This document shows positions 11,557 to 23,480 of a DNA stretch of 64,000 bases, piece after piece. Positions within the stretch are counted from its first letter, which is position 1. Each line of letters starts with the position of its first letter. Position numbers and translations under genes: made by a program. The notes under the pieces are model-generated. The model was given only the letters and a program-made list of their open reading frames with translations, was not told where the DNA came from and did not search any database. This DNA is from Chelonoidis abingdonii (Eukaryota > Chordata > Testudines > Testudinidae). The stretch lies in contig NC_133769.1 in assembly GCF_003597395.2 (NCBI RefSeq), forward strand, positions 50,724,226-50,788,225, in the 5' to 3' direction.

Positions 11557-12772
11557 ATGGATCCTGCACTGTTGACCAATGTGCTGCTCGCTCTCACTAA
11601 CACATCACGAGTGGCAGTGGAGTTATTCCTTAAACTACAAAAGCAAGAGCAGTTCGACATCGATCTCACTGCACGTAGTAGCTATGACACAAGATTGCTT
11701 GTGGCATTCATGGAGGTGCTGACCACAGTGGAACACGGCTTTTGGACTCGGAAAACAAGCACTGAGTGATGAGATCATGTCATCATGCACATCTGGTCTG
11801 ATGAGCAGTGACTGCAGATCTTGAGAAAAGCCACATTCATGGGACTGGGTAATGAGCTCACCCCAGCTCTGCAGTGCAAGGACACAAGAATGAGAGCTGC
11901 CCAGCCATTGGAGAAGCGTATGGCAATTGCACTGTGGAAGCTGGCAACTCCAGACTGCTACCAATCGGTCACTAACCAGTTCGGAGTGGGAAAGTTGACC
12001 TTTGGACTCATGTTGACAGAAGTGTGCAGGGCCATTAAATGCATCCTGCTCCAAAAGACTGTGACTCTGGACAATGTGTGTGACATTGTGGATGGCTTTG
12101 CACAAATGGGCTTCCCTAACTATGGAGGGGCGATAGATGGCACACATATTCCAATTCTGGCACCAGACCACCTAGCCACCGAGTACATTAATTGGAAGGG
12201 GGTATTTCTCAGTGGTTCTCCAGGTGCTTGTGGATGACCGTGGGCGTTTAATGGATATTAACTCAGGCTGGTTTGGAAAGGTGCATGATACATGCATCTT
12301 TCGGAACACTGGCCTGTTCAGGAAGCTGCAAGCAGTGACTTTCTTCCCGGACCAGAAGATCACTGTAGGGGAAGTCGAAATGCCCACTGTAATCCTGGGA
12401 AACTCTGCCTACCTCTTAATGTTGTGGCTTATGAAGCCATCCACGAGGCACCATAACAGCAGCAATGAGTGGTTCAACAACAGGCTGAGCAAGTGCAGAA
12501 TGACTGTTGAATGTGCTTTTGGCCATTTAAAGGCCTATTGGTGCTGCCTCTATGGGAGGCTGGACCTAGCCAATTACAATTTTCCTATGCTTATAGCCAT
12601 GTTCTGTACGCTCCATAATATTTGTGAAGGAAAGAATGAAAGCTTCACTCAGGGCTGGACCACTGAGGCTCAGCACCTGGAGGCTGAATTTGAACAGCCA
12701 GAGACCAGGACTATTCTAGGGGCACAGCATGGGGCCATAAGGATCAGGGATGCCTTGAGGCAGCAAATTTGA
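11557..12772 (+). pseudogene. Harbinger transposase (HARBI1-like), frameshifted
   Basis: This encodes a DDE transposase of the PIF/Harbinger (HARBI1) family, which cuts at the element's ends in the nucleus with the help of the Myb-like partner. The likely start is the ATG at 11557 (MDPALLTNVLLAL). Stops near 11767 and 11812 interrupt the N-terminal part, and the frame resumes at about 11821 (MGLGNELTPAL). The first catalytic Asp is visible in GGAIDGTHIPI near 12125-12157. An extra G in the G-run at 12198-12202 then shifts the frame. The rest continues from 12212 (VLQVLVDDRGRLMDINSGW) to the stop at 12772. The catalytic Glu is in CRMTVECAFGHLKAYW. The second Asp has become Asn (VILGNSAYLL). 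Total length would be about 405 residues, normal for the family. At least four defects make it inactive. Confidence 0.9.
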
Positions 12773-12922
12773 AGCTAAAAGCCACTAATATTTGTTGTTA
12801 TGCTTGGGAGTGAAGTGTTCGTAATGCTAGGAGGTGACTGTGATTGGTGCAGACAATGCATTATGAAGGTTTAAGAAACTTGTTTGTTGCTTTGCAGGGC
12901 TCTGCTTGCTTTCAGTTAATGG

Positions 12923-12928
12923 AATAAA
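12923..12928 (+). terminator. Poly(A) signal of the transposase gene
   Basis: AATAAA lies about 150 bases after the transposase stop on the same strand. It faces the opposing signal of the Myb-like gene some 30 bases further on. Confidence 0.6.
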
Positions 12929-12954
12929 GATTGCTTTCAAACCAACACAATTAT

Positions 12955-12960
12955 TTTATT
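12955..12960 (-). terminator. Poly(A) signal of the Myb-like gene
   Basis: TTTATT on the plus strand is AATAAA on the minus strand. It lies about 185 bases past the end of the Myb-like frame, which closes at 13144. The two genes therefore end tail to tail with almost no spacer. Confidence 0.55.
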
Positions 12961-13594
12961 GAAAAACAACAACCAGAGGAGAGAGACAAACAAAAAAACA
13001 CATCAGCTCTGAGGGGGAGGGGGAAGGGAGGGTTCCAGGAGGAGGTAGGGTCCCGAGAGGGTTAAAGATTTGTGTATGTCCAGGTATCATATGTAACCTT
13101 GTCCTTTGGAGTACAGTGCAGTGAATACTGGACTTCAGCAGGGCTAAACTGCAAGGTGATGGGTGTTGAGTACAGTGGAATCTGCAGTGCTGAACTGTGA
13201 TGGGGGAGGAGTGGAATGCAGCGGGTACAGAATGGAGCCAGGAGGTTTATAAGAGTATGTTGGCAGTGTTTGGAGGCGCATGGGAAAGAGTTTTGTGACA
13301 GCGGCTGCAGGGGAGGACTGCTTGGTTTGCAGTGCTAGTAGCACCTGGAACATGTCCACTTGGCGCTCCATAATGTTTAAGAACCAATCCATGGCTTCAT
13401 TCTGGTGCGTCATGTTCTCCTTTCCATCTCTCTTCTCGCTCTTCCACCACTCCTTCAATTCTTGTTTTTCGGCTGCGTAGTGCATCATGACTTCACGCAG
13501 AAAGTCCTCTTTAGTTCTTCATGCCACTTTTTAATTCTGTGCAGCTGTTCAGCCGGCGATAATAAAGGGGGAGTCTGGGCTCTCAAGGTCATAT

Positions 13595-13691
13595 CTGTGA
13601 AGCCAAAATGCAACATTTTAAAGAAGCAGTATTGTTTGCAACACAGAGAACACTGATTCAGTGATTTAAAACACAGCCAGCACTCACATAC
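13595..13691 (-). other. Probable intron of the Myb-like gene
   Basis: On the minus strand a CAG|GTATGT donor lies at 13691 and a pyrimidine-bearing TTGGCTTCACAG acceptor ends at 13595, giving a 97-base GT-AG intron. The downstream exon soon reads SPAEQLHRIKKWHEELKR, then shifts frame into the open C-terminal part. Confidence 0.45.
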
Positions 13692-14040
13692 CTGTCACTA
13701 ACTGGTTGACCCCAGGGAAACACACATGAGCCACAAGACCCCCAAAATGATGAGTAGCCGCAGGGGCAGGGGAAATTAGTGTTCCAGGACCATACTGTAC
13801 ATTGGACACATGGCTCATGGGGAGAGCCAGCACTGGAGGGGTGGTGGGGGGGACTTATAATCATTACTGTCCCCACATTTTCCACAGGCTGTGTTCATTA
13901 TGGAAGATATCTCACTACTGAGGGTGAGCAGGGAATCAAGGGAGGATCTTCTCCAAGACTGCGGATTCTGCCCTGGCCCTTTTGTGGCTCACCTGTGTTC
14001 AGGAATGGTGTCTTCCCCCCCGCCCCCCCAAGTGATGGCA

Positions 14041-14211
14041 GAGTGGTGCAGGAAACTTACCGTTAATGGAGCAAGAAACAAAGCAGCTCTGCCAAAGAAC
14101 CTGCAGCAGCGGATTGCCCAGTATCTCCATGAGAGTTTCCTAGACATCTCTGAGGCAGATTTCTGTGAAGAGAGGGAATCAATCAACACCCTGTTCCGCT
14201 GTTCAGACTAG
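14041..14211 (+). other. Short plus-strand frame inside the Harbinger element
   Basis: The open frame ending at 14211 contains LPKNLQQRIAQYLHESFLD and ADFCEERESINTLF, which look more like real protein than the antisense reading. It lies opposite the Myb-like gene and has no recognised family. It could be a small third product, a remnant of a captured exon or a chance frame. Its start is unclear; an in-frame ATG lies upstream at 13891. Confidence 0.25.
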
Positions 14212-15238
14212 GCATATGGTGGTACGGGCATCATACAGACACAAACCTGCTTTCTTCAGCCCTCCTGCCCCCAACATCTGGTTTCATTGATTCCCAAAAT
14301 CAAGGCCACTTACTAGGGGCCTCCTCTGCTGTTTAAACTTTGCCAAGTTCCAACAGCTGTGACTGGCTAGCCTCCTCCAGGGTAGAAAAGAACTCCTGGA
14401 TTCATTCATCTCTGACTTCCGAGTTATCCGCTGCCCCTGGGTGTCCCTCCCCCTTTACATCCTTGTCCAAGATTTCCTCTTCCTGGCTCGGTCCACTCTC
14501 AACTGGCACGTGAGCCGCCGAAGTATGGAGGTGGGGTCGCCACCGATCATCACGTCCAGCTCTTTGTAGAACTAGCAGCTTGTGGGTGCAGCACCGGAGA
14601 GGTAGTTTCCCTGCCACACCTTGTGGTAGGCATTCCGCAGCTTCTTCACTTTGACTCTGCACTGCAGTGTGTCCTGGTCATGGCCCCTTTCTTTCATGCA
14701 TCGTGAAATCTATCTGTAGGTATCATAATTCCTACAGCTGGAGTGCAGCTGGGACTGGACAGCCTCCGCTCCCCAAATGCTGATGCAGCATCTTGGCATT
14801 GCTCCAAGCATGGGATCGCCTGGTGCATGGAGCAGGCATGGTTACCTGGAAAGATGCACAGAGACCACTGCACGTGTCACTGGCAAACAGGAAGGAGACT
14901 TTCAAAATTCCCAAGGAATTTAAGGGGTGGTGTTGATGGTTGGTCACCTGCAGGCAGGGCAGTACAGTTCAAATTGATGACCAGAGAGGGAAGAACAGGC
15001 ATTGTGGGACACCTCCTGGAGGCCAATCACAGCGCTGTAATCAACCATGGTGTCCATACTGGCACCGCAGCACTGTAGCCCCAGTGCAGAAAGCTGTATG
15101 CCTCTTGTTGGGGTATTTTTTTACAGCCCTGCAACTGCACAGTATCTGTGCACTCCGGGCTTGGCAGTGCGTACACCTCGGGAGTTAAATGCAGAAAGCT
15201 GCTTTACTGCACAGAAACCTTCCAGTGTAGACAAGACC

Positions 15239-16529
15239 TTGATGAGAGTTGGGGTGGCTGTGGTTCTTTGTCCCAGTCAATTGGATGGTGTCTGTTGCAT
15301 GCATGGACCAAATTCACCACGGTACTTAAAAGTGTGCCTAGCTTGAAGTACTGAGTTGTCCCATTGGTGTAAGTAGGACTATTTGCATAGTTAAAATTAA
15401 GTAAGTGCTTAAATACCTTGCTGAACTGGGGCCATTCTGCAGAAATGCAATGTCCTGTGGACTAGGGTAGAACTAGTGTAATCCCCAGGGAGTATAACTT
15501 TTTTGTGAGAGAGGAGAGTTGCTATAGAAAGTGAGTACTGCAGGGCTGCCTAGTGTTCTTTGTTTCAGCTCACTAGGGTGCTGTCTTTCCCTGTATTATT
15601 ACTGCATGCTCTGCGGTAATTTAACATCTCAGAAAGCTCATAGTTCTCCCTGAATTGTAGCCTGCATACCATTACTGGTCGTTAGAGTAGAGCACAAAAA
15701 CCTATTTGCACACTACACCGGCTGTAGCTTTTTGGAAATCGAAGAACATCAATAAAAAATATTCTTACGTCTTAGTTTCGCATGTTTCACCTGTATATTC
15801 TTCCATGTTTCAGAAATATTGGACCAAACTTGGTCCCCAACATAAGCAATGCAACTCTTATCGAAGTTATTAGGAGCTTGATTACATTCACACCAAATTT
15901 AGTCCATTATCTAAACAGCACTGAAAATACTTCTGTGTAGCTAGATCATGGCCCTCATTAAATCTGCTTTGTGCCACTGCAGCAGCACAAAGCAGGCTTA
16001 AAGCTTTTCTGAGTAGACAGCTGAGGATTCTCTAGTGAGGTGTAATTGTCCCTGCACTCACTTCCCCACAGCTCCCAGTATAGGGGAGTTGGTGGGGAAA
16101 AGGAACATGGTTAGAACACTTCTGTCCCTTGAGTCTTTTGCAGCTGGCCATAACTTAGATCAGCTCTTGTACAATTTGAGTACAAAACAACTCCAGGTTA
16201 GTGCTGATCGTTGTACTAGCTCTTCCCAAAGGGGGTGTCCTGCTCCCTGTACATGCGTGAGCCAGAAGAGGTGGGCCAGAATGCAGAGAAGCTTCTGTTA
16301 CACCATTTGAAAAGTTATAGCAGGGGTAGCTCCAACTCACCTTTGTTTGGTGCTTCCACTATTGTGTCTGAGACTGGCATATTTTCCTTACTAGATCTTG
16401 CTGGGGCATTGTGCCTTTGCACATTCTCCTACCATGTGTTGTGGCTCTACAGCCACAGTCTGGCCTATATATGGAAATACTGATCAAGTACACAGCCACA
16501 CTTGTTGCTAATGAAGCAAAAATGAGTTG
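15239..16529. other. Intergenic DNA, no gene
   Basis: Non-coding. Bases about 15310-15435 resemble a short dispersed reptile repeat (TCCCATTGGTGTAAGTAGGA with GGGCC-like ends). The rest shows no repeat or gene that I recognise. Confidence 0.45.
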
Positions 16530-17657
16530 ACATCCTGGTTAACAGTTGCTGCAGATCCCACACGGAAGGTTCTGTGACTTTCCCCTGGTGTTATCTGAAC
16601 CGGTGATCTTCTAGGTGACTCCAATCCTTGAGTCTGGGAGCTAGCCTTACCCAGCTCTGCTGTGAGAACCCCAACTCCTGGGCTGTTCACACACAGCCTC
16701 TGGCATGTAAGCTGCTCCTTGGATTGTGCAGCTGAATGACACTAACCAATATCTCTTGTCCCAGACACAACCTTAGGAACCTCCATCTTGCAGTGTCCAG
16801 TTATGCCCACTGAACACTGCAGGCTTATATGAGTTCATCAATTTAACAAACAAATTGATATGTACCAGGCTTGTTATCCAAGGGGAGTCTCTGACACGCT
16901 TCAAACCAAACACACTGCTTCAGGTAGAATAAACAAACAAATTTATTAATTACAATGATAGATTTTAAGCGATTATAAGTCAAAGCACAACAAGTCAGAT
17001 TTGGTCAAATGAAATAAAAGCAAAACGCATTCTAAGCTGATCTTAACACTTTCAATGCCATTACAAACTTAGATGCTTCTCACCACAAGCTGGCTGGTTG
17101 CCCTTCAGCCAGGCTCTCCCCTTTGATCAGCGCTTCAGTTGCATGATGATGATGTCTGTAGAAGGAGTTGGAAGAGAGAGGAAGAGCATGGCAAATGTCT
17201 CTTCCTTTTATTGTGTCCTTTCTTCTCTCCTGGCTTTGCCCTCACCCCCGAGTCAGGTGAGCATTACCTCATCGCTGTCCCAAACTTACCAAAGAAAGGG
17301 GGGTGACTCACTCAAGAGTCCAACAGAGCCTTTGTTGTTACCTAGGCCAGTGTCCTTTGTTCCTATGAGGCTGGGCTGGGTTTGTCCCATATATGCCCTG
17401 ATGAGGTGTGAACTGCCCATCTGCTCTTGGGGAGTTTTTGCCTGGGGTTGCTTTAAGCCATGAGGATACATTTTCAGACTCATAACTATATGCATGAAGT
17501 TACAACCTATAACATTACCATAACAGCAAATGCTCAGTACATCATGAGCCTTCCAAAGATACCTGACATGACAAACTTTGCATTGGATACCACACAACCA
17601 TATTGTAAGGATGAATATGAGGGTGTAGGGTGTTCCCACGAGGTACAGAACATCACA
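16530..17657 (-). mobile_element. Endogenous-retrovirus-type LTR (solo), antisense
   Basis: The sequence matches, by recognition, a long LTR family widespread in turtle genomes. It reads in the minus direction: it starts TGTGATGTTCTGTACCTCG at 17657, and an AATAAA signal on the minus strand lies at 16942-16947. An AATAAAAGG-type motif near 17206-17214 (minus) could be a TATA-like element. The distal end near 16530 is approximate and I could not confirm a 4-6 base target duplication. No gag, pol or env sequence adjoins it, so it is probably a solo LTR. The open frames at 17098-17463 and 17286-17753 overlap it and are not genes. Confidence 0.7.
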
Positions 17658-18469
17658 GATGCACAAAACCACTGTCAGAAAAGTGAACATTTTGCCACTA
17701 TCCAACTCCAGATACCACTTTCCACTGAAGTGAATGGACATGTGTTTTGTCATTCACATGACAATATAGCTGAAACAACTGGTCTTCCATAAGTTAAGCA
17801 CTAGGCAGGGACCGGAGAAAAGTTGACCAATGAAAAGTTTTCTGACTCAATGTCTATGTGTTGTAGTCTGGGAGCAGCACACGGGAAAGGCATACTTCAG
17901 ATAACATTAGCTACCATACAGATCAGTGATTCTTCTGTAGAAATCTAGGTGTTATGCTGGAAGGCATGATGACAGAGGTCCCATTAGCCAGGGGAAATGG
18001 TTTGATGTACTGTGACTAAAACATGCCCAACGCTTGGCCACAACCTACATCCTATGTTAATTTGTCATTCACATATTGCATACAGGAGTAGGTTTTCAAC
18101 ATGTCTTTGAGGGGTCCAACATGTAAAACAAGGGTTATCCCATAAGCAAACAGCATGTATGGTGTCCCAGATCCTGCTTCAGCACAGAAAACAGTGCTAC
18201 AGACAATGGGTAGCCAACGGGATTGGTTATGGGGACAGTTTGTTAATCATCATCTCTGCTCATCTCTGTTATTTAATTTAGGTCTAGATGGAAATAATTT
18301 GTGTCCCCTTTTTGATGGTTTGTTTCACTTCCTCTATTAATCTTTTTTTAGCACCATATTTTCTTTTCCCATTGTCCTGCTTATCCTTTTAAGTCACACC
18401 TACTTCCACAATCCTTTAATCATCGCTTCTCATTTGAACCTCCTCACTGGGCAACATCTATTGGCCTGT
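17658..18469. other. Intergenic DNA, no gene
   Basis: Non-coding sequence following the LTR. I see no gene and no repeat that I can name. Confidence 0.4.
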
Positions 18470-18640
18470 GATGCTGGAGTGCTGGGTTCAGCTCCCTACT
18501 CTGCTATGTAATTCCTTAGGCATAACGTTACATAAAGGTAGCTGTAAAGTGGGGCAAATAGCACTTCTGTATCTCACAGGGGTGGTGGGAGGATAAATAC
18601 ATTAAAGATTATGAGATACTCAGTTTCTATGAGAATGGGG
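18470..18640 (+). repeat. MIR/CORE-SINE-like fragment
   Basis: The order GTAAAGTGGGGCAAATAG, then CTCACAGGGGTGGTGGGAGG, then ATTATGAGATACTC follows the layout of amniote MIR-like SINEs (GTAAAATGGGGATAATA, CTCACAGGGGTGTTGTGAGG, TTTGAGATCCT). The copy is old and diverged. Confidence 0.55.
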
Positions 18641-21600
18641 TTTGTATAAACACCTCTGGCTTGGACTCAATTAGCTACTCACCTCCCCAAATGCACCAAT
18701 AACTAATTGGGTGCCTTGACTAGCCTCTCAGGTGATCAAAGTCATATGATCTTTTACTTTTTGCAGATACATGTGCATAACTGTGGCCAGAATCTGGCCC
18801 TGGAGCTATTACTATTATCATTATTTATACGGGAGTCACTCCAAAGACCGCAAAATGGTTTCTACTCCAAGAGTTCTTATAGTCATGTGACAGACAATAG
18901 GAAGTAAGGTAAAAAAAAGCCCATAAATCAATTAAGTAGTAACTTAAAATAATCTTGCTGTCCTTCTCAGATTACTTCTCCAAATACCGTGGAACATTTG
19001 GCTCAGCAGCATTATTAACCAGAAAACCAGACTGATGGGGCCAAATACTTGCAGCATCCTCTGTGTCCCTCCCCCGCCCCCTATCAGCTGTACGCTATTT
19101 TAGTTTCCTTTCAGTGATTCTCTTTTATCTCTGCTGGATAACAGAAAACTTGGTCTGATGTGAGTAATGTGTTCCCAAAATGTATAAATTTTTAGCATCC
19201 GCATACAGTGGAAGTGGAATGCCCCTTATATCTCAAAGTATAATTAATTGAGTGATCTATCCTGGGATAAGATCAACTAGCAGAGTTTTGAGTTTGTCCA
19301 GTAAAGCATTTAATTCTGAAGACACAGGGACAAAAGCCTGTGGATAATATCCTGACTCCACTGAAAATGATGGGAGTTTTGCCATAGACTTCAGTGGGGC
19401 CGGGATTTCATCCAGTATGTTTTGTTTTTCTTCACATGTCAGTTACCTGCATACCTGCATAATGTGATGTGGACAGAAGAGTACAGCAAAGGGCTGAAAT
19501 AGTTAACAAAATCAATAAATGTGTGGAGAGTAGATGAAAACATAAACCAGACTGAGATATTTTTTCCAGACCAAGATTTTTAAGTCTTCTGTATTTTGTC
19601 ATTTGTTAAACCACAAATAGTTATAAACAGAGCTGCAGTTCAGAGAGCCTTTGTTTCTAACATAAACAAGGTATGGGGCATAGCTCTGTATGTCAGCCAA
19701 ACATGACTATAAGTTACAAAAATGATATATATGTATAAAAGAAGTGTCAGACACAAATTGAAAAATTGTAGTTGGACATGAATAAATATAGGAAACACAC
19801 TGAACTCCAGAAAGGCAGTAAGTATTTAGCAGAAAAATGGTCCAGACTAAATCCTTACAGGTACTGTACTGTATTTTTGAAATTAATTGAGTTCAGCATA
19901 TTAAACCTCAGAAACTCAGGAAGTTTATACCATTTAGCGTATCATTATTCTTAGATGAGCTTGTCTGTCTCAGCTCAGAAAGGTTATATTTATAAAATCA
20001 GTAATGAACAAATGAAACTTTTTATTTAACTAGGGTTAGTGAGCAGAACATTATACAGTATAAAATCGAATTAAATGTACAGCACAGATGATTTTTTTTA
20101 AAGAGATGAGCTGTAGTTCACTCATTAATGGGAATAACATTTTGTTCATTTAAAACTACTGTGTTTCTTAATTATCGGGTTTCATAACCAACAAATCTGT
20201 AAATTGCTCATTTTAAATATTTATTTTTAGTGTAATCAAATTATTTTTCCAGGACTAACACTGCTCTAAACTTAAACCAAGCAGCGCTTAGTTTGAAATC
20301 ATTATTCTGAATGTATTTTATATGGTTTCCTTTCAGAGTTAAAGCAAAATCAAACTAGTCAGATACCTCTTTCAGGCTGTAAGTGCTTTGATATCATGAA
20401 CTCATTTAATTGTATATCGGATGGCAGCAATATCATTCAAGTAAACAATGTTCCAAATTTACAAAACCTGCAGAGGTCAGTATAACAACATCAACAAGAA
20501 ATTGTATGGCTACCCTGAATAGATTAGTAGCCCCAAATATTTATTATTAAAACACTCACACAAATGCTGTATTGTTCTCTCCATTAAGGTAACTGTAGCA
20601 CTGTTATTATACATGAGGAATATGCTTGTAAAGCTGCTATGCTGTTGCAAGTACTAAATATTTTAAAGAGTTTTGTTTTTTGTTTTTTTTTAAAACCACT
20701 TGATTATACAAGGACCACATGGTCTGTAAATTAATATCAATGTAGAAAATACCTGTAATTCTTTATTTTCTGGTGTTTAAGGCAAATTATTTATTAATTA
20801 ATGATCCTTTATATTTCATGTATTTATGAACTATAGATTACATACACATGCACATATAACATACATGTATACATGCATATATATGTATGTCTCTCTGTGT
20901 GTATATATATGACAGAATTTATAAATACATATATAAATATACATGGTACTTACATTATTATATTTTCACTTAAATATATTGTCTTAAAAGTGTTTGAAGA
21001 AAGTTATTGGATGGGCAGTATGGAAAACTGCAGTTTGCTCTCCCGAGGCTGTCTTCTCTGTGCTGACCTATCAATGACCTCAGCCATGACATTGAAGAAC
21101 TACCTTCTCCATGGGTGAGAAGTAATTTGCTTCAATAGCTCCTCTGCCCCAGACACGTATAAAACAGAGACTGTAAACATACACTCTAGGTTTGTTTTGG
21201 CTCTGACTGAGCTGACACCATCAAACTCATTTAGTTCAGAACTTTCAGAGATTGTTGCAGAACTAAATCTGGACAGCAGTGCAAAAGGTAAATGACAAGC
21301 TCTAAATTCAAAGCAGCCAACTATCCACACTTCAAATGGAATGACAGATAACTGTTGCAAACCAGCCCCTCCAACACTGCAAGGTAAATGTTGTTCACTC
21401 ATTAGGCTGGTTTTTCATCATGTGTCCGGATACAGTATTGAAAGCCAGTTATATTAATGTATAGGCGAGAATTCATGATTATGTGGTGAAGTGTACATGC
21501 ATGTTCATCTATAACAATTCTCAGAGAGCAAGGGAAAAGAGGGGCCTAGAATTTTTAAAGCTATTTTCTTCTCTCAAAGCATTCCAGTTTATATGAAGAA

Positions 21601-23480
21601 GTAGGTCGTGAAATACATTTTGTAAAAGTTTTCAAAAGGGAAATGTTAGCTCTTCGAAACGACACTTTTAATTAAGTTTTGTTTCAAAAGGGGTACAGAT
21701 ATTTAGGATCATTTTTTTCTCTCAGATCTGCATCTTATATATAAATCTCTGAAAAGTGTCTTTCTGTCTATTGCAGTTTTTGTCCTGGGCAGTTCCCCAT
21801 GGTATCTGAGTGAACACCTATGAAATGTTTTATAAGTTAAGGGCTGAGCTGCTGACAGCAGTCCCTGAACTCAAATTGCAATCAAATGGTTTTGCTGTCG
21901 ACTATCAGAAAGCACAGGTAGAGCCACATGTCTTTTACATTTGCAGTGGTAGTTTTCCAAAGGAAGTGCCCCAAACTGGGCATTTTTAGCAAAAAAACAT
22001 ACATTAGTTGTATGCTACTGTATGAAACAGGGATAGCTTAGTGAATGCCATATACAGTACTTCCCTCCTTCCGTTCATCTCTTCTTGACTTTAATGAAAG
22101 TTGCACACACAGATCAAGAGCAGTATGCAGCTCTACACTGGGAGGATTGATTTATGCTCTTGAGATTTTTCTGGTTATACAGATCAGTTCTTTTCCTTTA
22201 GATGCAGAATGCGCAGATAACTCCCACTGGAGTGAATGGGAGAAATATACATAGATCCTAAACCAGATTTTGGCTCTGTGTGTTTTTATAAATGTTTAGC
22301 TTAATCAGATATGCAAATACAAAATCAGTGGCGTTGGTTTAAATCCATCTGCGGTGTGACTCCACTGAATGCAGAAAAGTTACCCCAGGAAAGTATTTGG
22401 CACGTGATATAGTTTTGTGATATGACCCTATGTATGTGTTATATATTGACCATGTCTTGTACAAGCCCATGGTGGCAAATTGGAAAAATAAGTGATGGTA
22501 TGCTACTAAAGATCCATCCATAACCTTGAAGGAGCTTTTGTCAGTGTGATCTGACACAAACTGATTAAGTTAGCAATCTTGATATTTGCATTGTTATCAT
22601 TAGGGTTCAGTGTTAACACATCATTTTTTCGAGTAGCTATCTGATGTCTCAGGAAGACATAAATAGCACCACATTCAAAAGATTATTCTTACAATAAAAA
22701 AGGTAGATGTTTAGGTTTTTAAACAAAAAATAAAGCCCAGATTCTGACAACCATGCACAGTTCTAGTGATACATACAATCGAGTACATGCATGGTCCAGG
22801 TCCTGCAAAACCAGATCTAATAACTCATCCTTCTGCCAAATTCGCAATCATTGATCTGTGAAAGTCAAAGAGATGCAGAATAAATTATGCAGCCCTTATG
22901 GTTCCGGTAATTTTCTTAAACCAAAATTTGTGTATTCCTGAAAGTACTGCATTTTGCCTCTTGGAAGAAAAGACAAGAAATGTTGAACTATGAATTAATA
23001 TCTTAAGGAGAAGTTTTCCACACAAAGTTCCAATAGATTCAGAAGGTTTAGGAAACCTAAAGACACCATTTCATGTGCTTTTATTCCTGCAGAATTTGAG
23101 ACAAAGTTCAGGCAGAGAAAACTTTTCTAAGAATGACAAACTAATATTTACATTTTTCCCCATAGAGATTTATTTTGTTTTATGGTAGATCTGAGACCAA
23201 TCAGGGCAAAAGCATGTACAAAGGAATTTTGATTCTGAGTCAGAAACAAAGCCCTTTAATTTGAAACTCAAACATTACAAGCCGGGGGAAATCTAAAGTG
23301 GAGCATTGGCTACAGCTACTGATATGGGCCTGATTCTCCATTGCGTTGCATCCTGTGTGGTTATTTACATCTGTGCAATCTGAATATGAAGTGGGGCAAA
23401 AAGGTGTATCTGTCGAGTTTGGGAGCGTAATTGACTACACAACATTCAAATCAATCAAGAGTCAGGCCTAACTTCTACTC
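18641..23480. other. Intergenic DNA, no gene
   Basis: AT-rich, no coding signal. Bases about 19335-19415 hold a short repeat with a GACTTCAGTGGGGCCGGGAT core. Bases 20860-20945 are an irregular TA/TG microsatellite. Nothing else is recognised. Confidence 0.45.

Larger units (their letters stand above)
13144..14839 (-). pseudogene. Myb/SANT-like DNA-binding protein of the Harbinger element, broken
   Basis: This is the second Harbinger gene. The protein binds the subterminal DNA of the element and helps bring the transposase to it. The likely start is the ATG at 14837-14839 on the minus strand (MPAPCTRRSHAWSNAKM), followed by a frameshift. The Myb/SANT-like trihelix continues in another frame as EAVQSQLHSSCRNYDTY, then RVKVKKLRNAYHKVWQGN and FYKELDVMIGGDPTS near 14530-14760, with in-frame stops. 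A probable intron removes 13595-13691. The C-terminal part, 13144-13488, is open (EKQELKEWWKSEKRDGKENM) and is rich in Glu/Lys and Gln like the usual coiled-coil tail. The part between about 13700 and 14400 is poorly readable. The stops and frameshifts show the gene is dead. Confidence 0.8.
11202..15238 (+). mobile_element. Complete PIF/Harbinger DNA transposon, inactive
   Basis: The element is about 4.04 kb. The left end begins GGGTATGTCTACACTGG and the right end is its imperfect inverse (minus strand GGTCTTGTCTACACTGG). The trinucleotide TTG sits at 11199-11201 and again at 15239-15241, the 3-bp duplication expected of PIF/Harbinger. Inside are the two genes that define the superfamily: a DDE transposase on the plus strand and a Myb/SANT-like DNA-binding protein on the minus strand. 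They converge on adjacent poly(A) signals near 12923-12960. Both genes are broken, so this copy cannot move by itself. Confidence 0.9.

Noticed and set aside
11020..11769. A 249-residue open frame as a host gene
   Set aside because: It crosses the transposon boundary at 11202. Only its last part, from the ATG at 11557, is Harbinger transposase.
17286..17753. A 155-residue minus-strand frame with hydrophobic segments
   Set aside because: It lies within and across the edge of an ERV-type LTR repeat and matches no retroviral protein.
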